Positions 13,252 through 17,875 of a stretch of 17,875 bases of DNA are shown one piece after another. Origin of the DNA: Mycoplasma sp. CAG:611 (lineage in GTDB: Bacteria; Bacillota_I; Bacilli_A; RF39; UBA660); contig HF999757.1 in assembly GCA_000434175.1 (NCBI GenBank), positions 1-17,875 on the forward strand, read 5' to 3'. Under the pieces are notes generated by a model. The model made no database searches and was not told where the DNA came from. It worked only from the letters and a program-made list of their open reading frames with translations. The position numbers were made by a program, and so were the translations under genes. Positions within the stretch are counted from its first letter, which is position 1; every line of letters begins with the position of its first letter.

Positions 13252-15165
13252 ATGAAAAAAATATTATATTTATTAATTGGATTATTTTTATTTATTCCAT
13301 TTAATATTAAGGCATTAGCAGAAGCACAAGCAACATTAACTTGTGAAGGGAAAGTTAAACAAAATAGTAATGTAGATTGTACTGTAAAACTTACGGTAAC
13401 TACTGGTACGATAAAATCATTCGAAGCATCTTTAACTGGGGATGGAACTTATTTTTCTTCTACTTCAAATGCTTTTCAAGAAAATAGTTCTATATCTGAT
13501 GTTTTTGAAAAAAAAGTACAAGTTTTAGCATTAGAAAAAGCAGGGACTGGTAAAATAACACTTAAAGATATAAAAGCAATGGATGATGAGAATAATGAAG
13601 TAACTATAAGTGAAGTTAGTACAACTGTTAAAGTACTTGATAATAATAGCTTTCTTACTAATATAAAGTTAGATGATAAAAATATTGATACTTATGGTGT
13701 TACTTTTGCCCCTAATACAACTAATTATACAATTAATATTACGAAGAAAAGTAGTATTAATATTTCTGTTGAAAAATCTAGTACTGTATCTGTAGCAGGA
13801 ATAGGAACTAAAAATTTAACATGTGGTGTTAATAATATTGATATAACTGCTACTAGTGAAGATAAAACAAAAACAACAACATATAAACTTGTTATTAACA
13901 GGACTTGTGATAGTGATACAACATTAAAAAATATTGCTATTTCAAGTGGAAAATTAAATCCGAGTTATGTTGCTTCTACTAGAAGTTATAATGTTGACGT
14001 AACTAAAGATATTGATAAAATAACAATTAATGCCGTAAAAAATAATGAAACACAAAAAGTAACGGGAGTTGTTAAAGATTATGCTTTAAAATTTGGTGAA
14101 AATAAATTTACTATAACTGTTGTAGCAGAAAATGGAAATAGTAAAGATTATGTAATAACTGTTAATAGACAAGATACAAGAAGTACAAATAATAATTTAA
14201 AAAGTCTTGAAATAGAAGAAGGTAAATTAAATAAAGAATTTAAAAGTGATGTTTTAGAATATCAAATGAAAGTATTATATGATGTTACTAAATTAAATAT
14301 AAAATATGAAACAGAAGAAGAACATGCTAAAGTAGAAGTACTTGGAGATGTTAATAAATTAAAAGAAAATGAAAATATTATTACTTTAAAAGTAACTAGT
14401 GAAAAAGGTGACGTAAAAGAGTATAAATTAGTTGTAACAAGATTAAAAGAGGGAGAAACTCTTGGAAATAATCCTGATATTAGTGAATTAAATATTAAAG
14501 GGTATGATATTAATTTTAGTAAAGATAAACAAGTTTATAGTTTAAAAATAGAAAAAGAAAAAACACTTAATATTGAAGTTATTTTAGAAGATCCAACTTC
14601 TTCATATAAAATAACAGGAAATAATGATTTAAAAGATGGAAGTATTATAAAAATTAATACAACAAGTAAAGATGGTTCAACTAGAGAATATCAAATAGTT
14701 ATTGAAAAAGAAAATAAAATATTTTTATATATAATAGGTACAATTCTTATTTTATCTATCGTAGGATTAATTGTTTATGTTGTAATTAGTAAAATAAAAG
14801 AAAATAAAGATAATCCTAAACAACCAAAAGAAAAAGATGTAAAAGTAAAAACAAATATTATAAAAAATAAAAATCAAGAAGAAGTGGATTTAGATAAAAT
14901 AGAACAACAATTAAAAGAAATTGAAGATAAAAAAAGTAAATTACTTGATGTAACTAAACCTATTAGTATAATTCCAGATAATGTTAATGATTTAACTAAG
15001 CAAGAAGAACTTAAAGAAATAAAAGAAAAGCAAGATAATTTACTTGAAGAAGTAAATGCTATAAAAGAACAAATAAAAGAAGAAGGAGTTAAGACTTGTA
15101 ATATATGTGGTCATAAAATACTTAGTTCTTTAGAAGTTTGTCCATATTGTAAACATAAATTTTAA
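13252..15165 (+). CDS. Transmembrane protein: cadherin-like repeats, coiled coil, zinc ribbon
   Basis: I start at the ATG at 13252, 6 bases after GGAGG (13241-13245); the in-frame TTG at 13234 lies upstream of that SD and would spoil the signal peptide. The 637-residue product has a signal peptide (about 1-22) and an N-terminal beta domain of cohesin-like look (25-130). Four cadherin-like beta-sandwich repeats follow (about 133-217, 223-306, 314-397, 409-485), each with L-x-x-(I/L)-x-(I/L) at the start and a K-x-Y-x-(I/L)-x-(I/V)-x-R/E ending. After a membrane helix (490-513) come a charged coiled coil (about 540-612) and a zinc ribbon CNIC/CPYC (C616, C619, C630, C633) at the C-terminus. Topology should put the repeats outside and the ribbon in the cytoplasm. 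Function is unknown; adhesion or envelope sensing are possibilities. Confidence 0.85.
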   Translation: MKKILYLLIGLFLFIPFNIKALAEAQATLTCEGKVKQNSNVDCTVKLTVTTGTIKSFEASLTGDGTYFSSTSNAFQENSSISDVFEKKVQVLALEKAGTGKITLKDIKAMDDENNEVTISEVSTTVKVLDNNSFLTNIKLDDKNIDTYGVTFAPNTTNYTINITKKSSINISVEKSSTVSVAGIGTKNLTCGVNNIDITATSEDKTKTTTYKLVINRTCDSDTTLKNIAISSGKLNPSYVASTRSYNVDVTKDIDKITINAVKNNETQKVTGVVKDYALKFGENKFTITVVAENGNSKDYVITVNRQDTRSTNNNLKSLEIEEGKLNKEFKSDVLEYQMKVLYDVTKLNIKYETEEEHAKVEVLGDVNKLKENENIITLKVTSEKGDVKEYKLVVTRLKEGETLGNNPDISELNIKGYDINFSKDKQVYSLKIEKEKTLNIEVILEDPTSSYKITGNNDLKDGSIIKINTTSKDGSTREYQIVIEKENKIFLYIIGTILILSIVGLIVYVVISKIKENKDNPKQPKEKDVKVKTNIIKNKNQEEVDLDKIEQQLKEIEDKKSKLLDVTKPISIIPDNVNDLTKQEELKEIKEKQDNLLEEVNAIKEQIKEEGVKTCNICGHKILSSLEVCPYCKHKF

Positions 15166-15182
15166 AAAAAAATAAAAAATAG

Positions 15183-15211
15183 TTGCAATATTATAAATTA
15201 TATAGTATATT
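15183..15211 (+). promoter_or_regulatory. Sigma-A promoter of rpsO
   Basis: TTGCAA (15183-15188) and TATATT (15206-15211) are 17 bases apart. Transcription should start near 15218, giving a structured leader of about 71 bases before rpsO. No terminator precedes it, so the upstream gene may also read in. Confidence 0.7.
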
Positions 15212-15217
15212 AATGAT

Positions 15218-15281
15218 GTTCCATTTCTTGGTTTCTAAAAAACCTTGATAACTAAGAAATTGGTGAAATTTTATAAGGAGG
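15218..15281 (+). promoter_or_regulatory. Structured rpsO leader, likely S15 autoregulatory RNA
   Basis: CCATTTCTT (15221-15229) pairs with AAGAAA-T-TGG (15254-15263, one bulged T). Directly next to it GGTTT (15230-15234) pairs with AAACC (15240-15244), leaving TTGATAACT unpaired. CCTT (15243-15246) is complementary to AAGG of the SD (15275-15278), so an alternative fold or pseudoknot could block the SD AAGGAGG (15275-15281). Ribosomal protein S15 represses its own mRNA through leader structures in several bacteria; which published class this belongs to cannot be decided by eye. Confidence 0.6.
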
Positions 15282-15288
15282 TAATAAT

Positions 15289-15558
15289 ATGGCTTTAAGT
15301 AATGAAAAGAAACAAGAAATTATTAAGAAATATGCAAGAGATGCTAAAGATACAGGTTCAACTGAAGTTCAAGTAGCTATTCTTACTGAAGAAATTAATA
15401 ATTTAACAGAACATTTAAAAGAACATAAACACGATTATCATTCAAAACGTGGATTATTAAAAAAAGTTGGTAAAAGAAAAAATTTACTTAACTATTTAAA
15501 AAATAATGATGTTAATAAATATCGTGAAACTATTGAAAAATTAGGATTAAGAAAATAA
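15289..15558 (+). CDS. rpsO: 30S ribosomal protein S15
   Basis: S15 is a primary 16S rRNA-binding protein that organises the central domain of the small subunit. The 89-residue length equals that of B. subtilis. Family blocks are all present: KYARDAKDTGSTEVQVAILTEEI, LTEHLKEHKHDYHSKRGLL and the KRKNLLNYLKNND-x-x-(K/R)Y segment, including the His/Asp/Ser cluster (HDYHS) that contacts rRNA. The SD AAGGAGG is perfect, 7 bases before the ATG. The gene contains CGT Arg codons, otherwise rare in this window, as expected for high expression. It is followed by an imperfect terminator and then pnp, the usual rpsO-pnp order. Confidence 0.98.
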   Translation: MALSNEKKQEIIKKYARDAKDTGSTEVQVAILTEEINNLTEHLKEHKHDYHSKRGLLKKVGKRKNLLNYLKNNDVNKYRETIEKLGLRK

Positions 15559-15562
15559 TGTA

Positions 15563-15590
15563 GGCACTATTTTTTAGTGTCTTTATTTTT
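15563..15590 (+). terminator. Hairpin between rpsO and pnp, probably partial terminator
   Basis: GGCACTA (15563-15569) pairs with TAGTGTC (15575-15581), with one G-U, around TTTTT. The T tract is broken (CTTTATTTTT), so termination is likely incomplete and pnp would be read through from the rpsO promoter. Such a hairpin could also be an RNA-processing site. Confidence 0.6.
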
Positions 15591-15608
15591 AGTAAAAATG
15601 GAGGAAAT

Positions 15609-17735
15609 ATGAAAAGAACATTTGAAAAAGAATTTTATGGAAAAAAAATAGTAGTAGAAATTGGAGAATTAGCAAAACAAGCAAATAGTGCATGTTTAGT
15701 TAAATATGGTGATACTGTTGTTTTAACAGCGGTAGTTAATGGTAAAGAACCAACAACGGGAGATTTTTTTCCACTTATGGTTTTATATCAAGAAAAATTA
15801 TATTCAGTAGGTAAAATACCTGGAGGATTTATAAAAAGAGAAGGTCGCCCAACTGAGGCAGCAACACTTGCAGCAAGATTAATTGATAGACCAATTAGAC
15901 CTTTATTTAAAGAAGGATTTAAAAACGAAGTACAAATAATAAATACAGTATTATCTGTTGATACTGCTTATTCACCAGAACTTACTGCACTTTTTGGATC
16001 AAGTCTTGCTTTAACAATTAGTGATTTACCTTTTGAAGGACCCGTTGCAGGAGTAGTAGTAGGAAGAATTAATGGTAAATTTGTTATAAACCCAACACCA
16101 GAAGAACAAGAACAAAGTGATATTTATTTAACAGTTGCAGGAACAAAAGATGCAATTAACATGGTTGAATCTAGTGCTAAACAAGTTAGTGAAGAAGATA
16201 TGCTTGAAGCATTAATGTTTGGACACGAAGCAGTTAAAGAATTAATTTTATTTGAAGAAGAAATTGAAAAAGAAGTAGGTAAAGAAAAGAAAGATTATCC
16301 ACTTATTAAAATTGATCCTGAAATTAACAGTAGAGTAAGAGATATAATTACAGTAAGAATGGTTAATGCTATTAAAATAGAAGAAAAACTTGCTAGACAA
16401 GAAAAAATAGATGAATTAAAAGAAGAAACTAGAAATACATTTAAAGAATTATATAATAATTTAAGTGAAAAAGAATTAGAGGAGGTAATTAAGCAAGTTA
16501 ATGAAGTATTAGAACATATAGAATATGAAGAAATAAGAAGATTAATTACTGATGATAAAATAAGACCAGATGGAAGAAAAACAACAGAAATTAGACCACT
16601 TAATTCACAAGTAGATATTTTACCAAGAACACATGGATCAGCTTTATTTACTCGTGGACAAACACAAGTATTAAGTGTTACAACTTTAGGATCTATTAAT
16701 GAATATCAAATACTTGATGGTTTAAGCGATGAAGAAGGTAAAAGATTTATGCATCACTATAACTTCCCTCAATTTGCAGTAGGAGAAACAGGAAGATATG
16801 GAACACCAGGAAGAAGAGAAATAGGGCATGGTGCTTTAGGAGAAAAAGCCTTAGCACAAGTTATTCCAAGTGAAGAAGAATTTCCATATACTATTCGTGT
16901 TGTAAGTGAAGTATTAGAAAGTAATGGTTCAAGTTCACAAGCTAGTATTTGTGCTGGATGTATGAGTTTAATGGCAGCAGGAGTACCAATTAAAGATATG
17001 GTTGCAGGTATAGCTATGGGACTTATAACTAATGAAAATGGAAATTATACAATTTTAACAGATATTCAAGGTGCTGAAGATCATTATGGAGATATGGACT
17101 TTAAAGTTGCAGGAACTAAAAATGGTATTTGTGCTTTACAAATGGATATAAAAATTAAAGGAATAACAAAAGAAATTTTAAAAGAAGCATTAGAGCAAGC
17201 TAAAGTCGCTAGACTTGAAGTATTAGAAAATATGCAAACTGCTATTACAGAGCCAAGAAAAGAATTATCTAAATATGCACCAAAGATTAAACAAATGAAA
17301 ATTCGTGAAGATCAAATTAAAGCAGTTATTGGTCGTGGTGGAGAAGTAATAACAAAAATTATACAAGATGCAAGTAATGTTGTTAGTGTTAATGATAAAA
17401 ATGCAGTTAAAATTGATATTGATGATGAAGGAAGAATTCTTTTATATCACCAAGATATTGAAGTGTTAAATAAAGCAATGAAAATGATTGAAGATATAAC
17501 ACGTGAAGTAGAAGAAGGTAAAATATATACTGCTAAAGTAGTTAAAATAATCGAAGCAGGATGTTTTGTTGAAGTTTGGAGTGGTTGTGAAGGATTTGTT
17601 CATATTTCTAAACTAGCTAAAGATCGTGTAAATAAAGTTGAAGATGTTGTTAAAGAAGGCGATGAAATAGTAGTTAAATATATTGGTACAGATAATAAAG
17701 GAAGACTAAACTTTTCAAGAAAAGATGCTATGTAG
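15609..17735 (+). CDS. pnp: Polynucleotide phosphorylase
   Basis: PNPase degrades RNA 3'-to-5' with phosphate, releasing nucleoside diphosphates, and acts as a trimer. The 708 residues show the standard order: first RNase PH domain (about 1-140, with FIKREGRPTEAATLAARLIDRPIRPLF), an all-helical linker (about 235-315), and a second RNase PH domain (about 318-550) with DHYGDMD holding Asp491 and Asp497, the positions of the catalytic aspartates. These are followed by a KH domain (about 558-620, GRGG at 575-578) and an S1 domain (about 637-706). Nothing is missing. The SD GGAGG is 4 bases before the ATG. It follows rpsO after a weak terminator and ends in its own terminator. With RNase J, also in this window, it supplies two of the main mRNA-decay enzymes of Bacillota. 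Confidence 0.98.
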   Translation: MKRTFEKEFYGKKIVVEIGELAKQANSACLVKYGDTVVLTAVVNGKEPTTGDFFPLMVLYQEKLYSVGKIPGGFIKREGRPTEAATLAARLIDRPIRPLFKEGFKNEVQIINTVLSVDTAYSPELTALFGSSLALTISDLPFEGPVAGVVVGRINGKFVINPTPEEQEQSDIYLTVAGTKDAINMVESSAKQVSEEDMLEALMFGHEAVKELILFEEEIEKEVGKEKKDYPLIKIDPEINSRVRDIITVRMVNAIKIEEKLARQEKIDELKEETRNTFKELYNNLSEKELEEVIKQVNEVLEHIEYEEIRRLITDDKIRPDGRKTTEIRPLNSQVDILPRTHGSALFTRGQTQVLSVTTLGSINEYQILDGLSDEEGKRFMHHYNFPQFAVGETGRYGTPGRREIGHGALGEKALAQVIPSEEEFPYTIRVVSEVLESNGSSSQASICAGCMSLMAAGVPIKDMVAGIAMGLITNENGNYTILTDIQGAEDHYGDMDFKVAGTKNGICALQMDIKIKGITKEILKEALEQAKVARLEVLENMQTAITEPRKELSKYAPKIKQMKIREDQIKAVIGRGGEVITKIIQDASNVVSVNDKNAVKIDIDDEGRILLYHQDIEVLNKAMKMIEDITREVEEGKIYTAKVVKIIEAGCFVEVWSGCEGFVHISKLAKDRVNKVEDVVKEGDEIVVKYIGTDNKGRLNFSRKDAM

Positions 17736-17746
17736 TATCTTTTTTT
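17720..17746 (+). terminator. Terminator overlapping the end of pnp
   Basis: AAAAGATGCT (17720-17729) pairs with AGTATCTTTT (17734-17743), with one G-U pair and an ATGT loop, and the T run continues to 17746. The left arm is the last sense codons of pnp, and the stop TAG (17733-17735) spans the loop and the right arm. Confidence 0.75.
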
Positions 17747-17785
17747 AATTTATGATGTAATTTTAGTTAAAAAGAATTAAACACA

Positions 17786-17814
17786 TTGACATATTTAGAA
17801 AGTATTTATATAAT
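17786..17814 (+). promoter_or_regulatory. Perfect consensus sigma-A promoter
   Basis: TTGACA (17786-17791) and TATAAT (17809-17814) match consensus exactly with the optimal 17-base spacer, the strongest-looking promoter in the window. The start is expected near 17821, driving the gene that begins at 17856. Confidence 0.88.
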
Positions 17815-17855
17815 GAATCTATAAAGTTAAAAATAGGAAGGAAGTAAAAAAACAT

Positions 17856-17875
17856 ATGAAAAAACAAAATATAAT
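17856..17875 (+). CDS. Start of a gene cut by the window edge
   Basis: An ATG at 17856 is followed by codons for KKQNI before the window ends. GGAAGGAAG (17836-17844) is a good SD, though its spacing to the ATG (about 11-13 bases) is somewhat long. No alternative start lies between them. The lysine-rich opening could be the n-region of a signal peptide, but nothing more can be said about function. Confidence 0.6.

Noticed and set aside
1..17875. tRNA, rRNA, CRISPR array, insertion sequence or phage genes
   Set aside because: No cloverleaf, regularly spaced repeats, transposase, integrase or terminal repeats were seen on either strand by eye.

Overview
The window is a very AT-rich, gene-dense piece of a bacterial chromosome from a low-GC Bacillota lineage. 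The sequence shows strong Lys/Asn/Ile bias, AGA as the main Arg codon, Gram-positive GGAGG-type ribosome binding sites and consensus sigma-A promoters. A clear sporulation sigma factor (SigG) with a YlmC/YmxH-family gene beside it indicates an endospore former or a close relative. One gene ends in TGA and tryptophan is TGG, so the code looks standard (table 11) rather than the Mollicutes code. The overall style (single-membrane proteins with DUF308, cadherin-like and cysteine-rich surface modules) fits uncultured gut Bacilli of the RF39 kind. That placement is an inference. No mobile element, CRISPR array, rRNA or tRNA was found, and no gene-free stretch exceeds about 180 bases.

Layout. 1-2841: the tail of an upstream reading frame, a MacB/FtsX-type ABC transporter fused to its ATPase, and a small three-LysM protein closed by a terminator. 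2899-6929: a probable six-gene operon starting at an extended -10 promoter: lspA, an RluA-family pseudouridine synthase, a lipoprotein, two small membrane proteins and a membrane-anchored beta-propeller-like protein. 6939-8609 (minus): RNase J, convergent with that operon through a shared hairpin and divergent from a cysteine-rich anchored surface protein (8786-9913). 9932-10804 (minus): a PflX-like radical SAM protein. 10880-13170: a DacF-like D,D-carboxypeptidase, sigG and ylmC. 13252-15165: a transmembrane protein with four cadherin-like beta-sandwich repeats outside and a coiled coil plus zinc ribbon inside. 15289-17735: rpsO and pnp. 17856 onward: the start of a new gene behind a perfect consensus promoter.

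How the genes fit together. There are three themes: envelope and lipoprotein biology (lspA operon, LysM, surface proteins), sporulation (DacF-like carboxypeptidase, SigG, YlmC), and RNA metabolism (RNase J, PNPase, S15, RluA-type synthase).

The most interesting signals are at RNA level. A 16-bp hairpin completely buries the sigG ribosome binding site. The rpsO leader is structured and probably autoregulatory. Several terminator stems are built from the last codons of genes, and in two cases one is shared by convergent genes. Most genes are ordinary housekeeping. I see no convincing new multi-gene defence or mobile system here.
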